From Bog-473 sp963779735 (GTDB taxonomy: Bacteria; Actinomycetota; Acidimicrobiia; Acidimicrobiales; RAAP-2), in assembly GCA_963779735.1 (NCBI GenBank), contig CAVZZJ010000007.1:653158-717157 (forward strand): a DNA stretch of 64,000 bases. Reading direction: 5' to 3'. Under the pieces are notes generated by a model that worked only from the letters and a program-made list of their open reading frames with translations, ran no database searches and had not been told where the DNA came from. Both the position numbers and the translations under genes were made by a program. Shown here one piece after another: positions 63,963 to 64,000 of this stretch. The number at the start of each line of letters is the position of its first letter. Position 1 is the first letter of the stretch.

Positions 63963-64000
63963 GGTGGGCCGTACAGGACTCGAACCTGTGACCCCTTGCG
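63963..64000 (-). tRNA. 3' end of a tRNA gene forming the right attachment site (partial)
   Basis: Same 38 bp as the left copy: on the minus strand the end of the anticodon stem (GCAAG), variable loop, T-arm and acceptor 3' strand with CC. The 5' half and anticodon lie outside the window, so the amino acid is not known. This copy should be the intact tRNA restored by integration. Confidence 0.55.

Larger units (their letters stand above)
48023..64000. mobile_element. tRNA-integrated, capsid-encoding prophage-like element
   Basis: Bounded by a perfect 38-bp direct repeat (48023-48060 and 63963-64000, which may continue past the window). A tyrosine integrase gene lies just inside the left end. 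Genes run mainly rightward to the capsid genes, then cargo runs in both directions. HK97 prohead protease and capsid genes are present. Terminase, portal, tail and lysis genes are not seen. This matches small phiRv1/phiRv2-like elements or capsid-carrying satellites that would need a helper phage. Several genes are frameshifted. Confidence 0.85.

Overview
The window is GC-rich (except for a few AT-rich gaps), gene-dense bacterial DNA with actinobacterial character. Several protein styles point to Actinomycetota, most likely an Acidimicrobiia-like lineage: a DUF222/13E12-type HNH protein, short 'GW..DP.G' N-terminal modules ahead of a membrane anchor, Thr/Pro-rich secreted linkers, 'GYWLVGSDGG' secreted repeats, and a two-subdomain tyrosine integrase. 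The lineage is inferred from these families; there is no rRNA or other marker here.

Region 1 (1-5.1 kb) holds the tail of a membrane protein, a beta-carbonic anhydrase, a DUF222-HNH protein, and a translationally coupled pair made of a class III aminotransferase and an HpnA-like epimerase. Region 2 (5.2-46.1 kb) is a long, mosaic surface-polysaccharide locus. It has seven family-2 glycosyltransferases, two flippases, two C-methyltransferase-like proteins, an RmlC-like epimerase, a GNAT acyltransferase, LhgO, and an NDP-sugar cassette (epimerase, C-methyltransferase, RfbF, PIG-L deacetylase). It also has a glycosyltransferase/GMC oxidoreductase/epimerase/methyltransferase run, large membrane proteins, and four secreted GH16-family proteins. 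Three of the GH16 proteins end in the same 806-bp cassette joined to three unrelated N-terminal halves. Two related cyclic-di-GMP-I riboswitches lie on the minus strand at 31.3 and 44.9 kb, so part of the locus is probably set by c-di-GMP. Decayed insertion sequences (IS1380-like and three IS3-like pieces, plus an IS21-like end) sit in the gaps between blocks. Region 3 (46.4-47.9 kb) is a methylmalonate-semialdehyde dehydrogenase gene on the chromosomal side.

Region 4 (48,023-64,000) is an integrated element bounded by a 38-bp direct repeat that is the 3' end of a tRNA gene on the minus strand. It has a tyrosine integrase, HTH/excisionase-like proteins, a ParB-like protein, a replication-initiation-like protein followed by iteron-like repeats, HNH proteins, an HK97 prohead protease and an HK97 major capsid protein. 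No terminase, portal or tail gene is visible. The layout resembles minimal phiRv1/phiRv2-type prophage-like elements or capsid-carrying phage satellites. Its cargo includes a protein with a HEPN-type Rx4H motif (defence candidate), a PH/SHOCT protein, a zinc-ribbon-repeat GIY-YIG nuclease and an ASCH-domain protein.

Four genes in the element and one in the sugar cluster (rfbF) are interrupted by single-base frameshifts. These may reflect decay, slippage or consensus error, and raw reads are needed to tell which. No CRISPR array, rRNA or complete tRNA is present.
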